Positions 35,066 to 47,400 of a stretch of DNA of 64,000 bases are shown in pieces (position 1 is the first letter of the stretch; the number at the start of each line of letters is the position of its first letter). The stretch lies in assembly GCA_021793515.1 (NCBI GenBank), contig JAJYSP010000005.1, forward strand, positions 1 through 64,000, in the 5' to 3' direction. The translations under genes and the position numbers were made by a program. This DNA comes from Actinomycetes bacterium (lineage in GTDB: Bacteria; Actinomycetota; Acidimicrobiia; Acidimicrobiales; RAAP-2). Below the pieces are notes generated by a model. That model made no database searches. It had not been told where the DNA came from and saw nothing but the letters and a program-made list of their open reading frames with translations.

Positions 35066-36178
35066 GAACGCGCTGTGAACCGGGATGCGCACGCGCGAGT
35101 GGTCCGGGGCCGACCGAGGTCGGATTGCCACCGGGTGCGCCATGAGCGCCTGTTCGCCCAGACCGAAGACGCACTCGGGGTCCGGGTCGTCGAGTTCGAG
35201 CCCGGTGAAGAACTTCGCCGCGAGGCAGCCGCCGCGACAGGCGTCATAGGAACCACAGGCCGAGCACGCGCCCGCACTCCCGGGTTCGCGCAACTCGCCA
35301 AACAACTCGCTGTTGCGCCAGACCTCGGCGAAACCGCCGTCGCGGATCGTGCCCGCGCGAAAACGTTCGTGGATGACGAAGGGGCACGCGTAGACATCGC
35401 CGACGGGGTCAACGAGACAGACCACCCGCCCCGCTCCGCAGAGGTTGAGTCCGTCGAGCGGGGCGCCGAGGGGCGAGAGGTGGAAGAACGAGTCGCCCGT
35501 CAGCACGCGCGGGTGCCCGACCAGCCAGTGGTAGAGCATCTCGTTCTGGGCACGTGTGGGATGGAGGTCCGCCCACGAGTCGACCCCGCGCCCCGAGGGT
35601 CGCAGCCGGGTGAGTCGGAGTTGGGCACCGTAATGGGCCGCAATCGCGGCGAAGTCGTCGAGTTGGGTCACGTTCTCGCGCGTGACGACGACCGAGATCT
35701 TGAACTCGCCGAAGGCAGCGTCGGCGAGGTGCTCCATGGCGCGACGGGCCGCGGCGTAGCTGCCAGCCCCGCGCAGTCGGTCGTTGGTGGCCGCGTCCGC
35801 GCCGTCGAGGGACACCTGGACGTCGAGGTAGTCCATCGCCGCGAGTCGACGCGCCGCGCCGGCATCGATGCGTGTGCCGTTGGTCGAGAACTTGACGCCC
35901 ACCCCCTGGGCGACCGCGTAGCCGATCAGTTCGAAGAAGTCCCGTCGGATCATGGGTTCGCCCCCACCGACGTTGATGTAGAAGACCTGCATCGCGGCCA
36001 CCTCATCGATGAAGGTACGGGCCTCGTCGGTCGTGAGCTCGCGTGGATCGCGCCGACCCGAGGCTGAGAGACAGTGTGAGCACGACATGTTGCAGGCGTA
36101 GGTGAGCTCCCAGGTGAGACAGATCGGCGCGTCAAGCCCGCGCTCGAATCGGCTGCGCAGCAACGAGTCAGCACCCAC
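35063..36178 (-). CDS. mftC: Mycofactocin radical SAM maturase
   Basis: 371 aa. Radical SAM cluster C29-x3-C33-x2-C36 (CNMSCSHC), GGGEP, and a SPASM domain with Cys-rich CGAGRVVCLVDPVGDVYACPF and CSACGSYDACRGGC for auxiliary 4Fe-4S clusters. It oxidatively decarboxylates and cyclises the C-terminal Val-Tyr of MftA. GTG at 36178 overlaps mftB by 11 nt. The TAG stop sits on the TA where the IS630-type insertion landed; the pre-insertion sequence also reads TAG, so the protein is not truncated. The tail is slightly shorter than in mycobacterial MftC, as I recall it. Confidence 0.95.
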   Translation of the reverse strand: MGADSLLRSRFERGLDAPICLTWELTYACNMSCSHCLSASGRRDPRELTTDEARTFIDEVAAMQVFYINVGGGEPMIRRDFFELIGYAVAQGVGVKFSTNGTRIDAGAARRLAAMDYLDVQVSLDGADAATNDRLRGAGSYAAARRAMEHLADAAFGEFKISVVVTRENVTQLDDFAAIAAHYGAQLRLTRLRPSGRGVDSWADLHPTRAQNEMLYHWLVGHPRVLTGDSFFHLSPLGAPLDGLNLCGAGRVVCLVDPVGDVYACPFVIHERFRAGTIRDGGFAEVWRNSELFGELREPGSAGACSACGSYDACRGGCLAAKFFTGLELDDPDPECVFGLGEQALMAHPVAIRPRSAPDHSRVRIPVHSAF

Positions 36179-36446
36179 TGAGGATCTCCGATTTCGCGAG
36201 GGACGCGAGCGCGTTGGCGAAACGATCTCGCTCTTTGGGCTCGACCATCGCGTCGAGCGCGTCGTCCACGGTCTCGTAGTCACCGAGTCGGCGCAGCACG
36301 TCGGTGAGCAGTGGCGACTTCACGAACACGAGACGACGCGTCCCGTGATGGTACGCGAGCGCGCCGAATGACTCTTCGCGAAGTGACACCTCGCCGCTGA
36401 GCGACCAGTGTCCACTGCGCGTGAAGGGCCGAGGGTCGTCGGCCAC
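36168..36446 (-). CDS. mftB: Mycofactocin RiPP chaperone
   Basis: 92 aa. WSLSGEVSLREESFGALAYHHGTRRLVFVKSPLL is the RiPP recognition element typical of MftB, which binds the MftA leader and delivers it to MftC. The GTG at 36446 is 4 nt after the mftA stop; longer readings in the same frame would overlap mftA and lack similarity. Overlaps mftC by 11 nt. Confidence 0.9.
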   Translation of the reverse strand: MADDPRPFTRSGHWSLSGEVSLREESFGALAYHHGTRRLVFVKSPLLTDVLRRLGDYETVDDALDAMVEPKERDRFANALASLAKSEILSGC

Positions 36447-36450
36447 GGCT

Positions 36451-36555
36451 TTAGTAGACGCCGCAGAGACCGTCGATGGACACCTCTTCGACGAGCAGGT
36501 CATCGACCTGCTCAACGTCCACGTCATCGAATTCGATCACAGTCTCGGTCGGCAC
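36451..36555 (-). CDS. mftA: Mycofactocin precursor peptide
   Basis: 34 aa, acidic leader (EFDDVDVEQVDDLLVEE) and C-terminal core IDGLCGVY. The final Val-Tyr is what MftC and MftE convert into the redox cofactor. Usual consensus is IDGMCGVY; here Met is replaced by Leu. GTG start with an ideal GAGGAGGA 4 nt upstream. Directly followed by mftB and mftC; divergent from mftF, with a 72-nt promoter space between. Confidence 0.95.
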   Translation of the reverse strand: MPTETVIEFDDVDVEQVDDLLVEEVSIDGLCGVY

Positions 36556-36627
36556 GGTTCCTCCTCGAACCTCCCCATTCTGTCGTCTCGGCGCTCGCCT
36601 CGCTAGTGGTTCTGCGAGACTCGCCAC

Positions 36628-38031
36628 GTGCCCGAGTTCCACCCGGCCCCGCCACCGCCAAGCGCCCCGCTGCCCCCCGGCACGGTGCTCGATTTCACCG
36701 ACGCCACGTTCCCCTCGAGGGCCCTGCTCGCGGGTGGTTCCCCCTGGCGCCTGGTGCGACTGGGGGAACGGGCCCGCGCCACCGTCGACCGGTGGCGAGC
36801 CGGCGAACACCTCGCGGCGACCGAGGCGGTCCTTGCTCGCACCCTCGTCGATGCCGGGCTCGCGCGACCTCGCTGGGCGCCGAACGGGGACCGCGACGCC
36901 ATCGACGTCGTGGTGCCCGTTCGCGATGACACCGCCGGGCTCGCGCGACTCCTCACCGAGCTCGACGGATTCGCGGTGACCGTCGTCGACGACGGGTCCG
37001 ACGACGCCGACGCCGTGGAGCGGTGTGCCCGGGTCGCCGGGACCCGACTCGTGCGCCTCGAAGGCAACCTCGGGCCCGCCGGCGCGCGAAACGCCGGGGC
37101 CCGTGCGACGACGCGCCCCTGGCTCTGGTTCATCGACGTTGACGTCGTGCTCGACGACGCAGCCACGCTCGGCGCTCGGCTCCTCGCATCGGGCACCGAC
37201 CCCCGCCTGGGCGCGGTCGCCCCGCGCGTGCGCGGGGTCGGTGCGGGGGTGCGCGCTCGATTCGAGCGCGACCACGGACCTCTGGACATGGGCCCGCAGG
37301 GCGGACTCGTCGTCCCGCAGACGGCGCGCAGCTACGTGCCGAGCGCGTGTCTGCTCGTGCGACGCGACGTCTTCGCCGTGGGCTTTGACGAGACCTTGCG
37401 CGTGGGCGAGGACGTGGACCTCGTCTGGCGGCTCGTCGACGCGGGCTGGCTCGTTCGCTACGACGCGGACCTCGTCGCGGGGCACCTCGCGCGCGCCACG
37501 TGGCGCGCCTGGTGGCGTCAGCGCGTTACCTACGGCACCTCCGCGGCATCCCTCGCCTCCCGCCACCGCGACCGACTCGCCCCGGTCGTGCTCGACGAGA
37601 CGATGGCCCCGGTCCTCGTCGGACTCCTCGCGCGACGCCTCGGGTTCGTCGCGACGGGTGTCGCGATCCTCGCCCGACGGATCGACCACCAACTCCCGCG
37701 TGACATCGAGCGACGCGCAGCGTTCGTCACTCGACTGCTCACGCGCGCGACCTTCGGCAGTGCCGGCGCCTTCGCGCGCGCCCTCGTGCGCTCCTACGGT
37801 CCGATGCTCGCCGTTGCCGTGATCGTCCCGAGACTGCGCCGTTCTGTTGGGCTCGTGGTCGCCGTGGGCACGCTGTGGCGCTGGCGCGACCGCGGGCGGG
37901 TTCGAGCACGCGACGTGCCCCTCGCGATGGCCGACGACCTTGCCTACGGCCTCGGCGTCTGGCTCGGGGCGTGGCGCCAACGAGACGCGACGGCACTGAC
38001 ACCAACGATCACAGCGACGCCTCGCCGCTAG
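36628..38031 (+). CDS. mftF: Mycofactocin glycosyltransferase
   Basis: 467 aa. The GT2 domain starts around residue 90 (IDVVVPVRDDTAGLARLLTEL, VVDDGSDD). LEGNLGPAGARNAGARATTRPWLWFIDVDVVL follows (DxD-like), as does FDETLRVGEDVDLVWRLVDAGW, with a C-terminal region having membrane-associated helices. It adds the oligoglucose chain to (pre)mycofactocin. GTG start. Divergent from mftABC, unlike the common single-direction mft operon; its end overlaps the alcohol dehydrogenase gene tail-to-tail by 4 nt. Confidence 0.9.
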   Translation: MPEFHPAPPPPSAPLPPGTVLDFTDATFPSRALLAGGSPWRLVRLGERARATVDRWRAGEHLAATEAVLARTLVDAGLARPRWAPNGDRDAIDVVVPVRDDTAGLARLLTELDGFAVTVVDDGSDDADAVERCARVAGTRLVRLEGNLGPAGARNAGARATTRPWLWFIDVDVVLDDAATLGARLLASGTDPRLGAVAPRVRGVGAGVRARFERDHGPLDMGPQGGLVVPQTARSYVPSACLLVRRDVFAVGFDETLRVGEDVDLVWRLVDAGWLVRYDADLVAGHLARATWRAWWRQRVTYGTSAASLASRHRDRLAPVVLDETMAPVLVGLLARRLGFVATGVAILARRIDHQLPRDIERRAAFVTRLLTRATFGSAGAFARALVRSYGPMLAVAVIVPRLRRSVGLVVAVGTLWRWRDRGRVRARDVPLAMADDLAYGLGVWLGAWRQRDATALTPTITATPRR

Positions 38032-39179
38032 AAGCGCACCACGCCGCGCACGTTGCGCCCGGCGGCGAGGTCGTCGTAGCCGAGTTGGACCTCATCGAGG
38101 GTGTACTCACGCGTGATCAGTTCGTCGATCTTCAGTTGGCCGTCGTGGTGGAGTCGCAGCAGCCGCGGGATCTGGTAGCGGGGGTTGACCGAGCCGAAGA
38201 CCGTGCCGCGCAACTCCTGGTTGTACATGGAGAACATGAACAGGTTGAGGTCGACCGACTGCTGGTTGTAGGGCGCGATCGACGTGGCGACGATGATGCC
38301 ACCCTTGGCGGTGATCGAACGGGCCTGCTCGACGAGCTCGCTGCTCAGCACGCCGGTCGTGATGATCACGCTGTCGCAGTTGCGCCCCATCGTGAGGTCG
38401 GGCAGGAACGTGAAGGCGGCGTCGAGGGTCGTCGCGCACCCGTGGGTCGCCCCGAGCGCGAGCGCCCGCTCGACCTTGCTCGCGTCGGTGTCGATGGCGA
38501 TGACCGCGCGCGCGCCGGCGTGCAGCGCGCCCTGGATTGCGCCGGAGCCGACGCCGCCGCAGCCGATCACGGCGACGACGTCGCCGGGCTTCACCTCGGC
38601 TCGGTTCGTCGCCGAGCCGAAGCCCGTCGATATCCCACACGAGATCAGTGCGGCCGCGCGTAGGTCGTACCAGGGCTCGATCTTGACGAGGGATGCCTCG
38701 TGGGCGACAACGTACTCGCTGAACGACCCGAGCTGGGTCATGCGGTTGAGGTCGACGTCGCCGAGGTGGTGGCGCCACGTGCCGTCACTGATCATCGGCC
38801 CGGCGAGGGTCGTCGCGCCGAGGTCACAGAGGTACTGCCGTCCCGACGCGCACGCCTCACACGTGCCACAGGACGGGACGAAGGACACCGCCACGTGGTC
38901 GCCGGGTTGGAGTGACGAGACCCCCTCGCCGACCGACTCGACGACGCCCGATCCCTCGTGGCCACCGATGATCGGGAACATCGAGGGTCTACCGGAGATG
39001 AGTTCGAGCACGGCGGGGTCCTGGGCGATGTCACCAGTGCGTAAGTGCTCATCGGAGTGACACATGCCCGCAAAGGCCATCTTCACCTTCACCTCGTGGG
39101 CGTGGGGTTCATCGATCGTGATGGTCTCGGTGCGCCACGGACCATTGATCTCACTGACGACGGCGGCCCTGACCTGCAT
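38028..39179 (-). CDS. NDMA-dependent alcohol dehydrogenase (mycofactocin-associated, zinc type)
   Basis: 383 aa MDR/zinc ADH. GMCHSDEHLRTGD and GGHEGSGVVESVGEGV hold the catalytic zinc ligands; SCGTCEACASGRQYLC is the structural zinc loop; VIGCGGVGSGAIQGAL is the NAD site. The subgroup has tightly bound NAD and needs an external acceptor: the dye NDMA in vitro, mycofactocin in vivo. ATG at 39179 follows GGGGGGAAT; an upstream extension is not supported. Convergent with mftF. Confidence 0.88.
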   Translation of the reverse strand: MQVRAAVVSEINGPWRTETITIDEPHAHEVKVKMAFAGMCHSDEHLRTGDIAQDPAVLELISGRPSMFPIIGGHEGSGVVESVGEGVSSLQPGDHVAVSFVPSCGTCEACASGRQYLCDLGATTLAGPMISDGTWRHHLGDVDLNRMTQLGSFSEYVVAHEASLVKIEPWYDLRAAALISCGISTGFGSATNRAEVKPGDVVAVIGCGGVGSGAIQGALHAGARAVIAIDTDASKVERALALGATHGCATTLDAAFTFLPDLTMGRNCDSVIITTGVLSSELVEQARSITAKGGIIVATSIAPYNQQSVDLNLFMFSMYNQELRGTVFGSVNPRYQIPRLLRLHHDGQLKIDELITREYTLDEVQLGYDDLAAGRNVRGVVRF

Positions 39180-39274
39180 GATTCCCCCCGGATTCCGGTG
39201 CCGAGGCGGCACCTGGGGTCATGATAGCCAGGGCCCACGACCCACCATCACCGTGGCGTCGTGGCGTGCTGGTG

Positions 39275-40990
39275 CTACATCCGCTCGGGGGCGGCGATCC
39301 CGAGGGCCCCGAGTCCGAGGGCGAGGGTGCGCGCCGCGAGGTCGCACAACGCCAGTCGTTCTACGCGCACGGCCCCCTCGGCGTTGAGCACCGGGCAGGC
39401 CTCGTAGAAGGCCGTGAGCCGCTGGGCGAGGTCGAACAGGTAGGTACACAGCCGGTGGGGTGCGGCACCCTCGAGCGCCGAGGCGACCGCGTCGGGCCAG
39501 CCGAGTAGCGCGAGCGCGAGGGATCGCGATGGGGTGTTCTCGAGGCTGAACGTCGCTCGTTCGAGCTCGACCTCCCCGGCCCGGCGCAGGATCGAACGCA
39601 GCCGCGCGTGGGCGTACTGCAGGTACGGACCGGTATCACCCTCGAAGGCGAGCATCCGGTTGAGGTCGAAGACGTAGTCACGCTGGCGCTCGGTCGAGAG
39701 GTCGGCGTACTTGATCGCCGCGCGCGCGATCTGGGTGGCGAGCTCGCGACGCGACGCGTCATCGAGGTCGGTGCCGCGCGCGACGAGCGCCTCGTAGGCC
39801 CGTTCGATCGCCTCGTCGAGCAGTTCGACCAGCTTGACCGTCTCGCCACTTCGCGTCTTGTACATCTTGCGATCGGGCCCGAGCACGCTGCCAAAGGCCA
39901 CGTGCTCGCAGCGAACGGTGTCGGGCAGCCACCCGGCGCGACGCGCCACGGCAAAGACCATGGCGAGGTGCTGGGCCTGGGGGGCGCCCACCACGTAGAG
40001 CAGCTCGTCGGCGTGGAGGTTTCCGACCCGGTCACGTACCGCCGCGAGGTCGGTCGCGGCGTAGCCGAACCCCTCGTCGCGCTTCTGGACGATGAGGGGC
40101 AGCGGCTCGCCGTCTCGATTGGTGAACCCCGGCGGGAAGACACACCGCGCGCCGTCGCTGTCCTCGAGGAGCCCGAGTGCGTCGAGGTCCGAGACGACAC
40201 CCTCGAGGGCGTCGTTGTAGAACGACTCACCGACTACGTCATCGGGCGTCAAGGTCACGTCGAGCTTCGCGTAGACCTGGCTGAAGTAGGCGACGGACTG
40301 GTCCACGAGGATGTGCCAGAGTCGGCGGGTCTCGGGGTCGCCGCCCTGCAGCAGCACGACCCGGGCGCGGCTGCGGCGTTGGAACGCCTCGCTCGCGTCA
40401 AAGGCGGACCGGGCACCCTGGTAGAAGGTGTTGAGGTCCCCGATGGACAACTCGGCGATCGCGCGGTCCTCGCCCAGGTCGAGGAGGTGTTCGATGAGCA
40501 TCCCGAAGGGGGTGCCCCAGTCACCGACGTGGTTGCGGGCGATCACCTGGTTGCCGACGAGCCGTTCGGTGCGCGCCAATGCGTCACCGATCACCGTCGA
40601 GCGCAGGTGACCGACGTGCATCTCCTTGGCGACGTTCGGGGCCGAGTAGTCGATGACGACGGTCTTGGGTGGCGCGACGAGGGTGAGCCCGAGCCGTTCG
40701 TCGCCGATGAGTGCGCGCAACTGCGAGGCGAGGAAGGCCGGATCGAGCGTGATGTTCAAGAAGCCCGGCCCCGCGACTTCGATCGTCGCGACACCGTCGA
40801 GATCGCCGCTCGCGGCGATCTCAGTCGCGACGTCACGCGGGGGGCGGCCGAGGGACTTGGCGACCGCCATGACGCCGTTCGCCTGGAAGTCGGCCCGCTC
40901 GGAGGTCCGAAGCACCGGGTCGCTGCCCGGCACTAGGCGCTGAAAGGATCGCGCGAGCCGCTCGACCAAGATCTCGTAGGTTGAGCCCAT
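39275..40990 (-). CDS. argS: Arginyl-tRNA synthetase
   Basis: 571 aa, full length. HIGH motif HVGH within [29 protein letters not shown]-like KMYKTRSGE, an N-terminal ArgS-specific domain (DVATEIA...[11 protein letters not shown]) and a C-terminal DALR domain ([18 protein letters not shown]) ending in PERM, the usual ArgS C-terminus. Charges tRNA-Arg in the cytoplasm. Confidence 0.97.
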   Translation of the reverse strand: MGSTYEILVERLARSFQRLVPGSDPVLRTSERADFQANGVMAVAKSLGRPPRDVATEIAASGDLDGVATIEVAGPGFLNITLDPAFLASQLRALIGDERLGLTLVAPPKTVVIDYSAPNVAKEMHVGHLRSTVIGDALARTERLVGNQVIARNHVGDWGTPFGMLIEHLLDLGEDRAIAELSIGDLNTFYQGARSAFDASEAFQRRSRARVVLLQGGDPETRRLWHILVDQSVAYFSQVYAKLDVTLTPDDVVGESFYNDALEGVVSDLDALGLLEDSDGARCVFPPGFTNRDGEPLPLIVQKRDEGFGYAATDLAAVRDRVGNLHADELLYVVGAPQAQHLAMVFAVARRAGWLPDTVRCEHVAFGSVLGPDRKMYKTRSGETVKLVELLDEAIERAYEALVARGTDLDDASRRELATQIARAAIKYADLSTERQRDYVFDLNRMLAFEGDTGPYLQYAHARLRSILRRAGEVELERATFSLENTPSRSLALALLGWPDAVASALEGAAPHRLCTYLFDLAQRLTAFYEACPVLNAEGAVRVERLALCDLAARTLALGLGALGIAAPERM

Positions 40991-41059
40991 CGGGCCAGTC
41001 TCCCACGCGCGGCCCCGCGGCCGAAGACGGTACCTCGCCAGAGGGGGCAGAATGGGGGG

Positions 41060-43738
<2,679 letters not shown>

Positions 43739-43748
43739 TCAGTCGTTG

Positions 43749-43790
43749 CTACACCTGCACCGGCGTACCTGTACGCCGGTGCAGGTGTAG
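43749..43790. terminator. 20-bp perfect hairpin after aconitase
   Basis: CTACACCTGCACCGGCGTAC (43749-43768), CT, then the exact complement 43771-43790. Very stable and only 10 nt after the acnA stop, so a terminator. It ends 10 nt before the next ATG (43800) and contains the only AGGTG that could be that gene's ribosome-binding site, so it may also gate its translation. Confidence 0.8.
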
Positions 43791-43799
43791 CGTCCGATC

Positions 43800-44054
43800 A
43801 TGGGCGCCCCATCGGACGAGCACTTCGAGGACGCGGCAGTCGAGGCGTTCGTGTCCCAGCCGGCGCGGCACGCCGACGAGGACGAGGCCACCGCCGACGA
43901 ACCTCGCGTCATCGTGCACGCGTCGTGGCGAGCGCGTCTCACCCACTTCTTCTTCGAGAAGAAGCCGAGCCAGTACTCCTCGATCGCCCCGCGCACGCCC
44001 GATGGACGACGGACCAAGCCCTTCTTCTTCAACGGCAACGGTCGTGGGCGCTAG
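43800..44054 (+). CDS. Hypothetical 84-aa protein
   Basis: Acidic first half (EHFEDAAVEAFVSQPARHADEDEATADEP), then WRARLTHFFFEKKPSQYSSIAPRTPDGRRTKPFFFNGNGRGR, a basic aromatic tail with FFF repeated twice. No membrane segment or known motif. Ribosome-binding site weak (AGGTG inside the preceding hairpin). The next gene begins 11 nt before its stop, which supports it. Not recognised. Confidence 0.5.
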   Translation: MGAPSDEHFEDAAVEAFVSQPARHADEDEATADEPRVIVHASWRARLTHFFFEKKPSQYSSIAPRTPDGRRTKPFFFNGNGRGR

Positions 44055-44331
44055 CGCGCCACTCGTTCGCGCCAACCACGGTGACACCCGCAACGCGGGG
44101 CGCCTCCTTCGGGCACAGAATCGGCTGCGCGCGCGTTCCTGGAAGATTGCGATGCTCGGTCTCCTCGTCGGCCCCTTTCTGGCACTCACCCAGGCGGGAC
44201 CCGACGCCGCCGGCGTAACCGATCTCCACCGAGCGATCGTGTCCATGATCGTGGTCACGACACTCGTGCTCGTGGGTGAGGGCGCCTCGATCCTCTACTA
44301 TCTGCACGACCGCCGACGCTCGCACGACTAA
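44044..44331 (+). CDS. Small two-helix membrane protein
   Basis: 95 aa. GTG start overlaps the preceding gene. A basic stretch (RLLRAQNRLRARSWK) precedes helix 1 (IAMLGLLVGPFLALTQA), then a short loop and helix 2 (IVSMIVVTTLVLVGEGASILYYL), ending in the basic tail HDRRRSHD. Topology probably both ends in the cytoplasm. Function unknown. Confidence 0.6.
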   Translation: MGASAPLVRANHGDTRNAGRLLRAQNRLRARSWKIAMLGLLVGPFLALTQAGPDAAGVTDLHRAIVSMIVVTTLVLVGEGASILYYLHDRRRSHD

Positions 44332-44475
44332 CCGAAGCGTCACCGACGCCATAGGGCCCGAACTCGCACGCGCGAGTCCTCGCGGCTCGGCTGAAAATCA
44401 TCTCAGTCACCGGCGGCAACGACCGTTGCCACGCCGAGCCCGAAACGCAAGAATCGCCTCGATACGGGGAGGGCG

Positions 44476-47400
44476 ATGGGCACGATGGCGAGACCGCGTT
44501 GGCGTCGCGCGACCACCGTCACCCTCGCCGCAGCACTCGTCGCCACGTTGACGAGTGTCGGTGTGGTGATCGCACCGAGCGCGAGCGGCGCCGCGACGAC
44601 ACTCGAGGTCCTCAACCTTCACGGCACACCCCTGTCACGGGTAGAACTGCACGCCAGCGGCGTTGACGTGGTGCCCGTCGCGCTCATCGATCAATCGGCG
44701 AATACGGGACCGACGACTCTACGGCTGACGGTACCTCGTGGCTTTCGTGTCGCGGGACTGAGCAGCGTCGACGCGACGGGCGGGCGGCCAACGGGCGGCC
44801 ACTGGTCCTGCTCGACGCGACACGCGACGACGTCGTGTTCACTGCACCACGCCGTCTCCTCGTCGCCGACGATCATCGCCTACGTCGAACTCGTAAACCA
44901 TCGCTCCGTAGCCCAAGGGCCACGCACTGCGCTCTCGATACGCGGATCACTCGACGGCGCGCCAGCGAGTTCGCTCGACGTGCCGGTCTCGATCGGGCCG
45001 ACGAACCTCCCCTCGGTCTCACTCGATCGTTCGATGACGCCCGTCGTCTCTGGTAACGCCGCCGGGTCGGTCAGCTACGTCGTGCACGACAACGCCGGCG
45101 CACCCGTCGCCGCCGGGGCCGTCGCCGTCGACCACGCCCTCCCCCCATCGATCCGTTCGTGGCAGTCTCGTTCACCAGGCTGGCGATGCGCGGGCGCACC
45201 CACGTCGAGTCCGACCTGCACGTACGAGCACGGAATCAGCGTGAACGCAGCGGCCTCGCCGCTCACCTTGACCTACCGCGTGAACGGACCCGCGCTCCTG
45301 CGAGGTCACGACCGCGCGAGGGACGCCTGGTCGAGCTCGCTCGTCGTCACCGGACCCTACGGCGTTACCTTGCAGCGTGCGGTCCCTGGTGCGGTGGCCG
45401 TGACGTCGTCGGCGGTGGGTTCCTTACGCGTCCAAGTGGAGACCGTCGGGAGCCAGAGCGTTTCACGGGGCGAGACCTCGAATATCGCCATCATCCACCA
45501 AGCGAGCGACGGCGTGGCGAGCGGTCTCGCCGACACGATCATCGTGCCGACCGGCTTCACGATGCTCGCCGAGCACGTCGATGGCTGGAGCTGTCCGGGC
45601 GGCACGGGCAAGCTCACGTGCCAACACCCCGCACCCATCCTCACCAACGCACCGTTCGTACTGCGGGTCGCACTGCGCGCGAGAACGGATGCGCCAGTGG
45701 GCATGGCCATCGTCGCCGTCGTCTCAATCGCTCGTGACGCAAGTGTGAAGAACGCCGGTCTCGCGATCGTCAACGTCCTTGGTCACCCGGCACCCACCGC
45801 ACCGGCGGCGCCCGCAACACCGGTGCCGGCGGCACCGCCGCCACCTGGCTCACCGACGTCGCGAGCGTCATCGACGTCAACGCCGTCACCCGCGCAGCCG
45901 ACACACCCCACGACGCCCGCGCCCGTTCACACCGCGTCCGCATCGCGTGAGTCGAGCGCGAGGTCGTCCCACGCCGTGTCGGCGACGACCGTGCCGGTCG
46001 CCACGACGGCGACGCCCCACGTCACCTGTCCCGGCGCCTCGGTCACGCTCGGGCCATTCGCACTCACTTCAGCCACGTGGACCTCGAACTCGACGTTCTG
46101 CAGTGGCACGGCCACGATCGATCTCGGGTCGGGGTTGTCGCTCTTCTCGGGCGCATCGATCGCCGTCAACGTCACTTACAGCGACGCGGCGGACTGGACG
46201 GTCACCATTGCGGCGACCCAGACGGGTATCACGTTCTTTGGGATCACGCCATCCTTCACCGGCACGGTCACCGCCGTGAACGGGACGATCTCCGGTGCTC
46301 TCTCGATCGACCTCTCGCCCGTCTCGGCGATCGCGCTCGGTGGGGGCGTCACCCTTTCCGGCTCGATCACACTCAGCTCCAGTAGCGGCACGACCCCCAC
46401 GCTCAGCGCGAGCGCCGACCTCACCATCGGACTCGTCAACTCCAGCGTGGCGATCCCGGTCTCGCTCACCTACACCAACTCGTCCACCTGGAGCGTGACG
46501 GCCCAGAGCGGCACCATCGCCTTTGACGCCCCGGGCACGGTTGCGAACCCGTCCCCGACGCCGGTCACCATCGCCGTCAGTGGTACCGTGACCGACTCGA
46601 GCGGCGCGCTCGCCACCACGCTGACGGCTTCGACGGCCGCTCCGGTCACGATCGTGCCGGGCGTCACCTTCGAGGGATCGCTGAACCTGTCACTCGCGAC
46701 GGGCGCCGCCAGCGCGACCTTCACGGGGACGGCGACCTTGACCGTGGGGACCCTGAGTCTGCCGGTTAGTTTCACGTACACCGACCCTCGGAGCTGGTCG
46801 GCCAGTCTCTCGATGTCAAACTCGTCGGGTTCCATCGCGATCACACCGGACTTCTCAATCCCGCTGTCGAACCTCTCCGGCACCGTTGCCTACGGGTTCG
46901 CCAACGGCAGCGACTTCCCGAGCGTGCAGTGGAACGTCACCGCGTCGCTCTCGCCCGTCACGCTGATAGCGGGCGTTGCGCAACTGAGCTCACTCACCCT
47001 CACGATCGCCAACACCTGTCCGACGGCGAGCACCCTCCCCTGTCCGGCGGCGAACAACGACACCTACATCGCCCTGAGCGGGAACCTCGCGCTCACCTTC
47101 AGCCCCCTTTCGACCCAGGACCTCACCTTCAGCGCGTTCTACGACCTCACCACGAAGGCCTTCGACCTGGCGGCCTCGATGCCCGGTCCGATCACCGTCG
47201 TGTCGAACGTGCTCACCATCTCGAACCCCACCTTCGAGCTCGCCTACAACGACCCGACGTTCGCCAACCCCGGCAGTGCCGTCTCCCTCAACGGGCTGGG
47301 CACCGCGTCGGGATTCTCGCTCCTCGTGAGTGGGACCGTGAGCCTCACCTTCGCCGGTACCGCACTCACCACCACGGTGAGCCTGGTCTACGACACCAAC

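Noticed and set aside
35063-35080. Truncation of mftC by the insertion
   Set aside because: Removing the insert and one TA copy still gives TAG at the same place, so the stop is original in position and the protein is complete.
34838-36067. 409-aa plus-strand frame across the IS end and mftC
   Set aside because: Reads the IS end and the antisense of mftC; no coherent domain, while mftC on the minus strand is unmistakable.
36451-37980. Long minus-strand frame opposite mftF that ends with the mftA sequence
   Set aside because: Only the last 34 codons (mftA with its ribosome-binding site) are real; the upstream part is antisense to mftF.
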